DNA of 64,000 nucleotides, taken from assembly GCF_030818955.1 (NCBI RefSeq), contig NZ_JAUTBF010000001.1, positions 3,162,001-3,226,000 of the forward strand. Reading direction: 5' to 3'. The notes under the pieces are model-generated. The model saw only the letters and a program-made list of their open reading frames with translations. It did not search any database and was not told the DNA's origin. A program made the position numbers and the translations under genes. The DNA is from Microbacterium trichothecenolyticum (GTDB lineage Bacteria > Actinomycetota > Actinomycetes > Actinomycetales > Microbacteriaceae). Below are positions 26,413 to 35,800 of this stretch, one piece after another (positions within the stretch are counted from its first letter, which is position 1; every line of letters starts with the position of its first letter).

Positions 26413-28818
26413 TCAACCCCGCCGCACCTCCACGTCGGCCACGCGCGCATCGTTCACGCTCAGCTCGTACACCGGCCCGGTGACCCGCAGCGCCACCGCC
26501 TCGTCGACCGCCGCGCACGAGGGCCCGAGCCGCAGCTCCACCTCGCCGGGCTCTACCACGCGACGGAACGCGCGGTCGCTGTAGGCCAGCCGCGACGCGG
26601 GCACCGTGAAGCGCACCTCGGCGCTCTCGCCGGGCTCGAGCTCGACCCGGGCGTATGCGACGAGCTGTGCGACCGGCCGCGTCACGCTGGCCACGGCGCG
26701 GTGCGCGTACACCTGCACGACGTCGGCGCCGTGCCGGGCTCCGGTATTGGTCACACGAGCCGACACCGTGAAGGCGTCGCCCGCGCGCACTTCGGCGACG
26801 GTTCCGGAGCCCGGCACCTCGTCCGCCGCGACGCCGCTGGCGCCCGCGCGCACCTCGGCGGTTGTTCCGGACGCCGGGACCCCGACCTCGCGCGCCGGCA
26901 CCCCGTCTACCCGCAACTCCCCGCGCTCGAACGTCGTGTACGACAGCCCGAACCCGAACGGTCGCACCGGGGTCGAGTCGGTGCTCGTCACGCCCGAGGG
27001 GCCGCCGAGGATCGGGTGCAGGTACGAGTACGGCTGCGCGCCGGCCGACCGGGGGAGCGAGACGGGCAGGCGCCCCGAGGGGGTGGCATCCCCCGCCAGC
27101 AATGCCGCGAGTGCGGACGCGCCCTCCTCTCCGGGGAAGAAGGCTTGCAGCACCGCGGCGGGGCCGGAGGCGCCGTCGAGCGCCCAGCCCAGAGCGTACG
27201 GTCGCCCGGTCAGCAGCACGAGCACCACCGGGGTGCCCGTCGCGACGACGGCCTCGACGAGCTGGCGCTGCACGCCCGGCAGCTCGAGCGAGTCGGCGTC
27301 GTTGCCCTCGCCGACGGTGCCGCGGCCGAAGAGCCCGGCGCGGTCGCCGACGACGACGATCGCGACGTCGGCATCCTGCGCTGTGGCGACGGCCTCCGCG
27401 AAACCGGAGGTGTCGGAACCCTCGACGGCACAGCCCGCGGCGTACGAAACCGCCCCGAACCGCGAAGCCAGAGCCTCGCGCACCGTCGGCAGCGAGAACC
27501 CGAGCGGAACGCCGGGGTGATGGGCGAGCACGTGATTCGCGAACGAGTAGCAGCCCATCAGTGCCTCGCCGCTGTCGGCGTTCGGCCCGATCACCGCGAT
27601 GCGTCCCGGCGCGCGAAGCGGCAGCACGTCGTCGTTGCGCAGCAGCACCACGCTCTCGAGAGCGAGACGGTAAGCGAGCGCCCGGTGTTCGGCGTCGTCG
27701 AGGTCGATCTCGGTCGGGGCGTCGGTGAAGTCGGCATCCAGGAGTCCGAGGTCCTCCTTCTCGGCGAGCACGCGCGCGACGGCGCGGTCGACCACGGCCT
27801 CCGGAAGGGCTCCGGATGCCACCCGCTCGGCCAGCTGCGGATACGCGTCGGGGCCGGGCAGCTCCACGTCGATCCCGGCCTCGAGGGCCAGCTGCGCCGC
27901 CTCGCCGAGGGAGCCGGCGATGCCGTGCATCGAGCGGAGGAACTCCACCGCGAAATAGTCGGAGACGACGGTGCCGTCGAAGCCCCACCGGCCCCGCAGC
28001 AGATCGGTGAGCAGCTCGCGCGACGAGGCGACGGGCACGCCGTCGATCTCGGCGTACGAGTTCATGACGCTGCGCACGCCGCCGTCGCGCACGGCCATCT
28101 CGAACGGCGGCAGGAAGACGTCCTGCAGCTCGCGCTGTCCGGCGTGCACGGGGGCGTGATTGCGGCCGGCCCGCGAGCCGGAGTACCCGACGAAGTGCTT
28201 CAGCGTCGCGTGGACGCCGGCGCCCTGCAGACCCCGCACGTACGCGGTGCCGATCGTGCCGACCACGTACGGGTCCTCGGCGATGCACTCGTCGACGCGC
28301 CCCCACCGCGCGTCGCGCACCACGTCGAGCACGGGCGCGAGCCCCTGGTGCACGCCGAGGTCGCGCATCGAGCGGCCGATGGTGGATGCCATGAGCTCGA
28401 TCGTCTCCGGATCGAACGAGGCGCCCCACGCGAGCGGCGTCGGGAAGGTCGCGGCCTTCCACGCCGCGAACCCGGTGAGGCACTCCTCGTGCACGAGGGC
28501 CGGGATGCCGAGGCGCGTCTCGGTCTGCAGACGCCTCTGCTCGCCCCACAGCCACTGCGCGCGCTCGATCGGGTGGACCGGCCGCGTGCCGTAGACGCGG
28601 GTGAGGTGGCCGAGGCCGTGCACCGTGGCATCCGTGTAGGCGGCGGTCGTGACCTTCTCTCCCGAGAGCGGGGCGACGACCTCGTCGCCCTGGTCGACCC
28701 AGTAGCCGACGAGTTGCGCGAGCTTCTCATCGAGGGTCATCTCGGCGACGAGTGCGTGAACGCGCGGCGAGATCCCGGGGGCGAGGGCAGCGCCGACGTC
28801 GGTGTTCTGGATGGTCAT
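26413..28818 (-). CDS. Family 3 glycoside hydrolase (beta-glucosidase/beta-xylosidase type)
   Basis: 801 residues: GH3 N-terminal barrel (~25-330), alpha/beta sandwich domain (~365-590, VLLRNDDVLPL to the FFPGEEGASALAALL region) and a fibronectin III-like domain at the end. The nucleophile is Asp287 in GTVVSDYFAVEF, and KHFVGYS is the substrate-binding KHF motif. There is no signal peptide, so it acts inside the cell on imported oligosaccharides. It is the last gene of the operon with two permeases and a binding protein, eight bases after the second permease. Whether it removes glucose, xylose or arabinose units cannot be decided from sequence; the xylose genes nearby make a beta-xylosidase attractive. 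Confidence 0.92.
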   Translation of the reverse strand: MTIQNTDVGAALAPGISPRVHALVAEMTLDEKLAQLVGYWVDQGDEVVAPLSGEKVTTAAYTDATVHGLGHLTRVYGTRPVHPIERAQWLWGEQRRLQTETRLGIPALVHEECLTGFAAWKAATFPTPLAWGASFDPETIELMASTIGRSMRDLGVHQGLAPVLDVVRDARWGRVDECIAEDPYVVGTIGTAYVRGLQGAGVHATLKHFVGYSGSRAGRNHAPVHAGQRELQDVFLPPFEMAVRDGGVRSVMNSYAEIDGVPVASSRELLTDLLRGRWGFDGTVVSDYFAVEFLRSMHGIAGSLGEAAQLALEAGIDVELPGPDAYPQLAERVASGALPEAVVDRAVARVLAEKEDLGLLDADFTDAPTEIDLDDAEHRALAYRLALESVVLLRNDDVLPLRAPGRIAVIGPNADSGEALMGCYSFANHVLAHHPGVPLGFSLPTVREALASRFGAVSYAAGCAVEGSDTSGFAEAVATAQDADVAIVVVGDRAGLFGRGTVGEGNDADSLELPGVQRQLVEAVVATGTPVVLVLLTGRPYALGWALDGASGPAAVLQAFFPGEEGASALAALLAGDATPSGRLPVSLPRSAGAQPYSYLHPILGGPSGVTSTDSTPVRPFGFGLSYTTFERGELRVDGVPAREVGVPASGTTAEVRAGASGVAADEVPGSGTVAEVRAGDAFTVSARVTNTGARHGADVVQVYAHRAVASVTRPVAQLVAYARVELEPGESAEVRFTVPASRLAYSDRAFRRVVEPGEVELRLGPSCAAVDEAVALRVTGPVYELSVNDARVADVEVRRG

Positions 28819-28825
28819 GGTCGGA

Positions 28826-29710
28826 TCAGCCCTTCACGGCGCCGGTCAGGCCGCCGACGATGCGCCGCTCGAACACGCTGAAGAACAGCAGAGCGGGGAT
28901 CATCGACAGAGAGGTGAACGCGAGCACGCGCGCGGTGTCGACCGAGTACTGCGAGGCGAACGCCTGCGTCCCGAGCGGCAGCGTGTACGCGGCTTCGTTG
29001 TTGAGGATGAACAGCGGCAGCATGTACGAGTTCCAGCTGTTGACGAAGGCCAGGATGCCGACCGTCACCACCGCGGGAACTGCGAGCGGCAGCACCATGC
29101 GCCAGAAGAACCCGAGGCGGCCGAGGCCGTCGATCGACGACGCCTCCTGCAGTTCTCTCGGGATCGCGGCGAGGAACGGCGACAGGATGATGATCGTCAA
29201 GGGCAGCGCGAACGCGATCTGCGGCACGATGACGCCGGCGAGCGAGTTCATCAGGCCGAGGTTGCGTACGAGGATGTACAGCGGCGTGATCGCGACGGTC
29301 ATCGGAAACATCAGCCCCGCCGTGAACAGCGCGTACACGGCGCCGCGGCCGCGGAAGCGGTAGCGCGACAGCGCGTAGGCGGCCATGAGTCCCAGGGCCA
29401 CGACGAAGACGGTCGTTGCGATCGCGGCGATCGCCGAGTTGGCGACCTGGCCCCAGAACACGCTGCTGCCGAGCACCTCGGAGTAGTTCTGCCAGTTCCA
29501 GACGCTCGGGAAGCCAGCCGGGTCGACCGTGATCTCGGCGTTCGAGCGGAAGCCGCCGAGGATGATGTACACGACCGGAGCGAGCATCATGCCGATGAGC
29601 AGCAGCGCGACGAAGCCGACCATCACCGAGCTGCCGCGGTTCGCCCCGGCGGGGCGTCGACGCGGGGGCCTTGCGCCGCGAGGCGTCACGAGGGTGGCGG
29701 TGGCGGTCAT
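28826..29710 (-). CDS. ABC sugar transporter permease (MalG type)
   Basis: 294 residues with six membrane helices and the EAA loop EASSIDGLGRLGFFWRMVLP that docks the ATPase. It is the second inner-membrane subunit of a CUT1 importer. Its ATG at 29710 overlaps the stop of the preceding permease (ATGA), so they are translationally coupled. No ATPase gene is present in the operon; as usual in actinobacteria a shared MsiK-type ATPase elsewhere probably powers it. Confidence 0.95.
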   Translation of the reverse strand: MTATATLVTPRGARPPRRRPAGANRGSSVMVGFVALLLIGMMLAPVVYIILGGFRSNAEITVDPAGFPSVWNWQNYSEVLGSSVFWGQVANSAIAAIATTVFVVALGLMAAYALSRYRFRGRGAVYALFTAGLMFPMTVAITPLYILVRNLGLMNSLAGVIVPQIAFALPLTIIILSPFLAAIPRELQEASSIDGLGRLGFFWRMVLPLAVPAVVTVGILAFVNSWNSYMLPLFILNNEAAYTLPLGTQAFASQYSVDTARVLAFTSLSMIPALLFFSVFERRIVGGLTGAVKG

Positions 29711-30720
29711 TTCGAGCCTCCGGTGAGGGCGCCGTCGGTGTCGCGACGCAGCACGAAGCGCTGGTACACGAGGGCGACGGCGAGCGAGATGAGGAACATC
29801 ACCACGGCCACCGCGCTGCCGTAGCCGAAGCTGCCGGCGTTGCGGCCGTTGGCGACCATGTAGGTGGCCATGGTGGAGGTGCCCGCGGTGGAGGCCACGT
29901 ACTGGCCCCAGATGATCCAGACCAGGTCGAACAGCTGCAGCGACCCGATGATCGACAGGAACGCCCAGATGCGGATGGTGGGTCCCATCAGCGGCAGCAC
30001 GATGTGACGCTGGATCTGCCAGTAGGACGCACCGTCGATCGCGGCGGCCTCGCTGAGCTCTTCCGGAATACCCTGGAGACCGGCGAGGAAGAGGATCACG
30101 GCGAAGCCGATGTACTTCCACGTGATGATGATGAGCAGGGTCCAGATCGCCAGCGCCGGGTCGGAGATCCAGTCGGCGCGGAGCGTGCCGAGCCCGATCT
30201 TCTCGAGCGCCCCGTTGAGCGCTCCACCCGACTGCAGCATCAGGCCCCAGCCGAGGCCGACGACGACCTCGGAGATGACGTAGGGCACGAAGATCAGCAC
30301 GCGGATGAGCGACTGCGCCCGCATCTTGCGGTTCAGCAGCAGCGCCAGGCCCAGCGCGAGCGGGCCCTGCAGGACGAGAGATCCGACGACGATGAACGCG
30401 TTGTGCCCGAGCGCCTCGTGGAACGCCGGGTCGGTGAGGATCGTGACGTAGTTGCGGATGCCGACGAAGTCGGTGGGGGTGCCGAAACCCGACCACTTGT
30501 AGAAGCCGTAGTAGGCCGCGAGGGCGACCGGCAGGATGACGAACGACACGAACACCACCAGGGCGGGGCCCAGGAGGATCGCGAGTTCGCCGCGGATGCG
30601 CCAGTTCTCGAGTCGGCGCCGGGCGGGCGACCGCCCGGCCGAGGCGGCGCGGGTGGCGCCCTCCCCGACCGGGCGGCGAGCCCCGGCATCCGTCGCCGAA
30701 GCGGCGAGCTGGGTGGTCAT
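29707..30720 (-). CDS. ABC sugar transporter permease (MalF type)
   Basis: 337 residues with a ~35-residue basic cytoplasmic N-terminus and six helices. The EAA loop is EAAAIDGASYWQIQRHIVLP. It forms the translocation channel with the MalG-type partner. The frame is open upstream to 31044, but that overlaps the binding-protein gene; the ATG at 30720, 11 bases after that gene ends, is the natural start. Confidence 0.94.
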   Translation of the reverse strand: MTTQLAASATDAGARRPVGEGATRAASAGRSPARRRLENWRIRGELAILLGPALVVFVSFVILPVALAAYYGFYKWSGFGTPTDFVGIRNYVTILTDPAFHEALGHNAFIVVGSLVLQGPLALGLALLLNRKMRAQSLIRVLIFVPYVISEVVVGLGWGLMLQSGGALNGALEKIGLGTLRADWISDPALAIWTLLIIITWKYIGFAVILFLAGLQGIPEELSEAAAIDGASYWQIQRHIVLPLMGPTIRIWAFLSIIGSLQLFDLVWIIWGQYVASTAGTSTMATYMVANGRNAGSFGYGSAVAVVMFLISLAVALVYQRFVLRRDTDGALTGGSK

Positions 30721-30731
30721 GGCCGGTGTCC

Positions 30732-32015
30732 TCAGCGCGAGGCGGCGGCGTTGACGGCGTCGACGATGCCCTGCGGGCTGCCCTTGCCGGCGAAGAGATC
30801 GACGACCGCGACGTTCAGCGCGTTGCCGACGTTCTGCCCGTAGAGCGTGTCGAGCCAGACCGAGACGTAGGGGGCGTCGGTGTACGCCTGCAGCGCGGAC
30901 TGCAGGGCGGGGGTGGTGACGGCATCCGTCGCCTCGCTCGAGGCGGGGATCGTCTGGAAGGCGTCGGCGTAGCGCTCCTGGTTCTCCTTGTTCACGAGGA
31001 AGTTGAGGAAGTCGGTGCACTGCGCGGGGGCGTTGACCCAGCACGAGTAGCCGTCGACGCCGCCCATGATGGCGCCGGGCTCGCCGTCACCGCCGGGGAC
31101 CTCGGGGAAGGGGAACCAGCCGAGGTCGGCCAGGGGCTGCTCGTCGGGGGTGAGCGAGGCGATCACGCCGGGGTTCCACGCGCCCATGAGCTCCATGGCG
31201 GCCTGGTGGTTGGCGAGCAGCCCGGCCGAGGAGCCGGCGCCCTGCTGAGCAGCCGTGGTCAGGAAGCCCTCGTTGAACGGCTGCGTCTGAAGGAACGACT
31301 GCAGGTTCTCGCCCGCTTCGAGCCAGCACGGGTCGTCGAAGCTGCGGCTCTCGGCGGCGGTGTCGAGCACGTCCTTCGAGCAGGCGCGCAGCGCGAAGTT
31401 GTAGTACCAGTGGGCGGCCGGCCACGCGTCCTTCGCGCCCACGGCGATGGGGGCGACGCCGGTGGCGCGGATCCTCTCGTTCGCTGCCTCCAGGTCGGAG
31501 ATCGTGGCGGGGGCCTGGGTGACGCCCGCGGCGGTCAGCAGATCCTGCGAGGTGAAGATGCCCGAGGGGAGCACGGCGACGGGCATCCCGTAGTTCTTGC
31601 CGTCGACCGCGAACGCGTCGAGCGAGGTGCCGAGGGCGGTCTTGGCATCCGCCGAGATCTTGTCGGTGAGGTCCATCGCCTGCCCCGCCTCGACGATGTC
31701 GGCGAGCTTGCCGCCGCCGCGCGCCACGAACAGGTCGGGGGCGTCGCCGGAGTTCAGGGCGGTCTGCAGCTTGCCGTCCATCTCCTCGTTCTGCACGGCC
31801 TGGATCTCGACGGTGACGCCGGGGTTGGCCTCTTCGAACGCGGCCGCGGTGTCTTCCCAATACTTCTTGCCGTCACCCGTGGTCGAGTTGTGCCAGAGGG
31901 TGAGGGTGGTGTTGCCGTCGGCGTTCTGTCCGCCGCCGCCACCGGCGCATCCGCCGAGGGCGAGGGTGCCGGCGACGGCGAGGGCTGCGCCGGCGAGGAT
32001 TCTGCGCGTGTTCAT
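30732..32015 (-). CDS. ABC sugar-binding lipoprotein (CUT1)
   Basis: 427 residues. A lipoprotein signal peptide ends in LALGGC (Cys23), which would be lipidated and anchored outside the membrane; a Gly-rich linker follows. TTLTLWHNSTTGDGKKYWED opens the mature extracellular solute-binding domain of family 1. The first gene of the importer operon, divergent from a LacI repressor with a strong palindrome between them. Ligand unknown; with GH3 in the same operon a di- or oligosaccharide is expected. Confidence 0.94.
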   Translation of the reverse strand: MNTRRILAGAALAVAGTLALGGCAGGGGGQNADGNTTLTLWHNSTTGDGKKYWEDTAAAFEEANPGVTVEIQAVQNEEMDGKLQTALNSGDAPDLFVARGGGKLADIVEAGQAMDLTDKISADAKTALGTSLDAFAVDGKNYGMPVAVLPSGIFTSQDLLTAAGVTQAPATISDLEAANERIRATGVAPIAVGAKDAWPAAHWYYNFALRACSKDVLDTAAESRSFDDPCWLEAGENLQSFLQTQPFNEGFLTTAAQQGAGSSAGLLANHQAAMELMGAWNPGVIASLTPDEQPLADLGWFPFPEVPGGDGEPGAIMGGVDGYSCWVNAPAQCTDFLNFLVNKENQERYADAFQTIPASSEATDAVTTPALQSALQAYTDAPYVSVWLDTLYGQNVGNALNVAVVDLFAGKGSPQGIVDAVNAAASR

Positions 32016-32149
32016 GTGATTCCCGTTTCTCTTCGTCGAGGTGCGTCCGCGAGGGAGGCTTCGGTTGTCATCGGCATCGATGCCGTCTGCGGGGCGGTGC
32101 GGTGGCCCCAGGTTCTGAGCAGTGTTGCCCGCGGCCTCGCGAGCGTCAA

Positions 32150-32165
32150 ACGTTTTCGAAAATGT
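32150..32165. promoter_or_regulatory. LacI-type operator
   Basis: ACGTTTTCGAAAATGT is a near-perfect palindrome centred on CG, typical of LacI/GalR-family sites. It lies just before the lacI-type gene, whose TAGGGT -10 box (32175-32180) and ATG follow, and about 140 bp from the binding-protein start. It probably controls both directions. Confidence 0.75.
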
Positions 32166-32188
32166 TTTCCACGCTAGGGTCGGATGCC

Positions 32189-33196
32189 ATGACGAGGCGC
32201 GCGACCATCCACGACGTCGCCGCGGCGGCCGGTGTCTCGGTCGCCACGGTGTCGAAAGCCGTCAACGGCCGCTACGGGGTTTCGCCCGAGACGGTGGGCC
32301 GGGTCCTGGATGCCGTGAAGCACCTCGGCTATGAGTCCAGCCTCGTTGCGAGCAGCATGCGCTCGCGCCGCACCGGGGTGATCGGCGTGCTCGTCGCCGA
32401 CATCGAGCCGTTCTCGGCGGAGATCCTCAAGGGCGTCGGGGGAGCGCTCTCCGACACCGGGTACGACCTGCTCGCGTACACCGGCGCCCGTCGCGACGGC
32501 GAGGGCTGGGAGCGCCGCTCGCTCAGCCGTCTCAGCGGCACGCTCATCGACGCGGCGATCATCGTCACCCCCACGGTGGTGAACGTCGCCGGCGAGGTGC
32601 CCATCGTCGCGATTGACCCGCACACCGGCCGGGGCGATCTGCCCACGGTCGAATCCGACAGCTTCACCGGCGCGCAACAGGCGGTGCACTACCTCGTGCA
32701 GCTGGGCCACCGTCGCATCGGCTTCATCGCCGGCCGTCCTGACCTGCGCTCGGCGGTGGCGCGTGCGTCCGGGTACCGCGCGGGGCTGTCGGCCGCCGGC
32801 ATCCCCTTCGATCCCGCCCTCGTGGGCGTCGGTCGGTACGAGCAGGACGTGGCCCGCGAAGCCGCCGAGGCCATGCTGTCGCTCGACGACCCGCCCACGG
32901 CGGTGTTCGCGGCGAACGACCTCTCCGCCCTGTCGATCATCGACGTCGCCGCCGCGCGCGGGCTGCGTGTGCCGGACGACCTCTCGGTCGTGGGATTCGA
33001 CGACGTGCCCGAGGCCGCCCGCGCCCAGCCCGCCCTGACGACCGTGCGGCAGCCGATGAAGCGCCTCGGCGCCGAGGCCGTGCGCATGGTGCTCGCCCTG
33101 CTCGCGGGTGAGAAGCTGCCGCAGACGCACATCGAGCTGCCCACGCGCCTCGTCGCTCGCGGCACCACGGCGCCGCCGCGGGGCAGGCCGTGTTGA
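32189..33196 (+). CDS. LacI-family transcriptional repressor
   Basis: 335 residues. The N-terminal helix-turn-helix is textbook (TIHDVAAAAGVSVATVSKAV), followed by the hinge and a periplasmic-binding-like effector domain. It is divergent from the sugar importer-GH3 operon and very likely represses it. The ATG at 32189 is chosen because the HTH starts there; TAGGGT ends eight bases upstream, so the mRNA may be leaderless. The stop codon TGA (33194-33196) lies inside the left arm of a family A repeat, so the last residues are encoded by sequence at the repeat edge. Confidence 0.93.
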   Translation: MTRRATIHDVAAAAGVSVATVSKAVNGRYGVSPETVGRVLDAVKHLGYESSLVASSMRSRRTGVIGVLVADIEPFSAEILKGVGGALSDTGYDLLAYTGARRDGEGWERRSLSRLSGTLIDAAIIVTPTVVNVAGEVPIVAIDPHTGRGDLPTVESDSFTGAQQAVHYLVQLGHRRIGFIAGRPDLRSAVARASGYRAGLSAAGIPFDPALVGVGRYEQDVAREAAEAMLSLDDPPTAVFAANDLSALSIIDVAAARGLRVPDDLSVVGFDDVPEAARAQPALTTVRQPMKRLGAEAVRMVLALLAGEKLPQTHIELPTRLVARGTTAPPRGRPC

Positions 33197-33550
33197 GTGT
33201 CCAGGAAACGCCGCGCGTGCGCGGGTGGTGCGGCGTGTTGTGGACACTGAATGGGCGGCGCCGGGGCTGGGGAGGCTTGGCGCGGTGTGTTGTGGACAGT
33301 CAACGGGCGGCGCCCCGCCGGGGTGGCGCCGGTCGAGTTCGGCGCGCGCTGAGTCGGCTGGCGCCGGTGTCGCGGGCCGGGCCGTGTTGAGTGTCCAGGA
33401 AACGCCGCGCGGGTGCGGGTGGTGCGGCGTGTTGTGGACACTCAACGAGCAGCGCCGCGGCTGGGCAGGCTCGGTGCGGCGTGTTGCGGACACTCAACGG
33501 GCGGCGCCGCGGCTGGGCAGGCCCGGCGCGGCGTGTCGCGGACACTCAAC
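33192..33550. repeat. Family A repeat array: two full units and three right-arm units with 52-bp period
   Basis: Full 61-bp hairpin units lie at 33192-33252 and 33386-33446. Each is followed by right-arm-only copies ending GGACA-TCAAC at 33304, 33498 and 33550. Successive unit ends are exactly 52 bases apart (33252 to 33304; 33446 to 33498 to 33550), with the filler (GGGCGGCGCC, then GGCTGGG-AGGC) conserved. The array covers almost all of the 384 bp between the LacI gene and the response regulator gene; no gene is present. Confidence 0.9.
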
Positions 33551-33580
33551 GGGCAGCGACACAGCAGGGGGGTGATCGGC

Positions 33581-34294
33581 TCAGCGCGCGGCGAGCCGGT
33601 ACAGCACCTCGGGCCGGCCTCGAGCGCCGAAGCGGTGCGAGACGTCGACCTCGCCGCGCGCGACGAGCACGTCGAGGTACCGCCGTACCGTCGCCCGTGA
33701 TGCGCCCGACGCGGCGGCGATGTCGCGCGCGCTCGCCGGGGTCACGGGGTGCAGCGCCGCACGGACGGTGTGCATGGTCGACTCGACGAGGCCCTTGGGC
33801 AGGAGGGGACCGGATGCCGCGACCGCACGCCCGGGAGCAGTTGCCGGCCCCACCAGCCGGTCGATGTCGCCCTGGCCCATGCTCACGGGCACCTCGGCGG
33901 GGCGCTCGGCCCGCCCGCGTCGGTACTCGTCGAGTCGGCGCACGAACGCCTCCTTCGTGAACGGCTTGGCGAGGTAGCCGACCACGTGCGCGGCCGCGGC
34001 CTGACGGATCGTCAGGGTGTCGCGCGCCGAGCTGATCACGAGCACGTCGACGTCCCACTCCCGCACGAGTCGCAGCCGGTGCAGCACCTCGACCCCGCTG
34101 AAGTCGGGCAGGTTCATGTCGAGCAGCACGAGGTCGACGTCGGTCCCCGCCGCGAGCGCCGCCCCCGCGGCGCCGGTCCGGGCGGTTCCCACCAGGCGGA
34201 ACCCCGGCAGCGCGTCGAGGTAGGCGGTGTGCAACCGCACCACCGCCGGGTCGTCGTCGACGATGACGGTGCGGATCACGGCATCCGGGTTCAT
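33581..34294 (-). CDS. CitB/DcuR-family response regulator (for the tricarboxylate importer)
   Basis: 237 residues. Receiver domain ~7-125 with the acidic pocket at Asp13-15, the phosphorylated Asp59 in LVLLDMNLPDFSG and the switch Lys in GYLAKPF. The C-terminal part (~165-237) has a winged-helix segment ASGASRATVRRYLDVLVARG of the type found in DctR/CitB regulators. Its partner kinase lies upstream at 34425-35657, and TctCBA beyond that is the likely target. Unlike its paralogue at 43099, it does not overlap its kinase gene: a family A repeat lies in between. Confidence 0.9.
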   Translation of the reverse strand: MNPDAVIRTVIVDDDPAVVRLHTAYLDALPGFRLVGTARTGAAGAALAAGTDVDLVLLDMNLPDFSGVEVLHRLRLVREWDVDVLVISSARDTLTIRQAAAAHVVGYLAKPFTKEAFVRRLDEYRRGRAERPAEVPVSMGQGDIDRLVGPATAPGRAVAASGPLLPKGLVESTMHTVRAALHPVTPASARDIAAASGASRATVRRYLDVLVARGEVDVSHRFGARGRPEVLYRLAAR

Positions 34295-34313
34295 GCCCGC
34301 CCCTTCCCGCTCG

Positions 34314-34374
34314 GTTGAGCGTCCAGAACACGCCGCATCTCCCGACGTGCGGCGGCGTGTTGTGGACACTCGAC
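34314..34374. repeat. Family A hairpin repeat between kinase and regulator genes
   Basis: A 61-bp unit, arms GTTGAGCGTCC and GGACACTCGAC, in the 130-bp gap between the kinase stop (34425) and regulator start (34294). Its GC hairpin could reduce downstream transcription of the regulator. Confidence 0.9.
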
Positions 34375-34424
34375 GCTTGCCGACGCGGGTGAACGCGTGC
34401 ATGCGCACGAGAAGGCGCCGCCGG

Positions 34425-35657
34425 TCATGCCCGCACCCCCGCGGTCGGCAGCTCCACGGTGAACCGCGCCCCGCCCGATGCCGAGCGCCCGACCGTGATC
34501 GAGCCGCCGCGCGCGCCCGCGATGCGGCGCACGAGGTCGAGCCCCACACCGCGTCCCGACGCCGCCTTCGAGCTCACGCCGCGGTCGAAGATGCGCGTCA
34601 CGTCGGCGGGGGCGACGCCCGGCCCGTCGTCGGCGATGTCGATCGTGAGTCGCTCGGCGCCCGCGAGGACGAGCAGGTCGATCCGCCCGGCGGGCCCCGC
34701 GGCCTCGGCGGCGTTGCGCACGAGGTTGCCCACCACGGTGAGCACCTCGTCGTCGACCGACCCGCGCGGCGCGAGGCTCGCGGGGTCCACGCGCAGTCCC
34801 GGCAGTTCCGAGACCAGCCCGTCCAGCAGTGCCCGCAGCGCCGGATCGTCGATCGCCAGACCGGATGCCACGGGCGCGAGCCCGCCGATGTAGGTGAGCG
34901 CGTCGCCGGTCTCGCCCTCGGCGACGAGCCCGCGGATCACGTGCAGGCGCGTGTGGAACTCGTGCGTCTGGTCGCGGAGCGCGCCGGAGATGCGCCGCTG
35001 GGTCTCGAGTTCGCGCGCGTCGGCTTCGAGACGCCGCACGCGCCGGCGAAGGGCCGCGGTCAGCAGGCCGCTCAAGACGACGCCGAGCACGATCGACCCC
35101 GCGACCCACGGCAGCATGCCGCCGACGGCCTCGTCGAAGCTGCGCGAGATCTCGGACTCGAGCACGCCGACCGAGGCGGTACCGACGACGTCTCCGTCCT
35201 CGGAACGCACGGGCACCTTCGCCCGCAGGCTCGGCCCGATCGTGCCGGTCTCGGTGCCCAGGAACGTCTCTCCGGCCAGCACCGCCGTGGCATCCGTCGA
35301 CACGCTCCGCCCCCGCTCGGCGGGATTCGGGTGGGTCAGCCGGATGCCGCGGGCATCGGTGACCACGACGTAGTCGACTCCGGATGCCGCGGCCACGACG
35401 TCGGCGAGAGGCTGCAGCTCTGCGGTGGCGGCGGCGGTGTCGAGCAGCACGGCGCCCCGCACCTGGTCGAGCTCCACGAGGCTCGCGGCCACGTCGAGCA
35501 CGCGTTCCTCGGTGGCCGCGCGGATGCTGCGCTCCTGCACGCTCATCGCGACGAGGGTCGTCGCGAGCACGCACACGAGGACGACGGTGCACTGCAGCGC
35601 CAGCAGCACCGCGAGGCGCACCCGCACGGGGGCGCGCTCGGACCGGACGGTCGACAT
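34425..35657 (-). CDS. CitA/DcuS-type sensor histidine kinase
   Basis: 410 residues: membrane helix ~14-39, an extracytoplasmic PAS-like (PDC) domain ~40-180 with RGIRLTHPNPAERG, typical of dicarboxylate/citrate sensors, a second helix ~182-203, and the kinase core. The phospho-accepting His232 is in DQTHEFHTRLHVIRGL. The ATPase has VGNLVRNAAEAAG (N box), DIADDGPGV and SGRGVGLDLVRR. GGAGG precedes the ATG at 35657. Divergent from TctCBA by 143 bp. It probably senses citrate or another tricarboxylate. Confidence 0.93.
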   Translation of the reverse strand: MSTVRSERAPVRVRLAVLLALQCTVVLVCVLATTLVAMSVQERSIRAATEERVLDVAASLVELDQVRGAVLLDTAAATAELQPLADVVAAASGVDYVVVTDARGIRLTHPNPAERGRSVSTDATAVLAGETFLGTETGTIGPSLRAKVPVRSEDGDVVGTASVGVLESEISRSFDEAVGGMLPWVAGSIVLGVVLSGLLTAALRRRVRRLEADARELETQRRISGALRDQTHEFHTRLHVIRGLVAEGETGDALTYIGGLAPVASGLAIDDPALRALLDGLVSELPGLRVDPASLAPRGSVDDEVLTVVGNLVRNAAEAAGPAGRIDLLVLAGAERLTIDIADDGPGVAPADVTRIFDRGVSSKAASGRGVGLDLVRRIAGARGGSITVGRSASGGARFTVELPTAGVRA

Positions 35658-35800
35658 GGGCACCTCCTCGTGCGCGGCGCTTCGTGAGCGGGTCGTCGTG
35701 AGCATCAAAGAGCGCAAAGGCTCCCGAGCGCGCCACCGGGGGAGAGGCGCTGACAACCTAGCTTCTCATCCGGAAACGACGATGTCCCGGGAGGGCGACG

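Noticed and set aside
30721..31044. Longer N-terminus for the MalF-type permease
   Set aside because: It overlaps the binding-protein gene in another frame and is not protein-like.
33192..33550. CRISPR-like array
   Set aside because: The 52-bp periodic units are hairpins whose filler is also conserved, so there are no unique spacers, and no cas genes are present.
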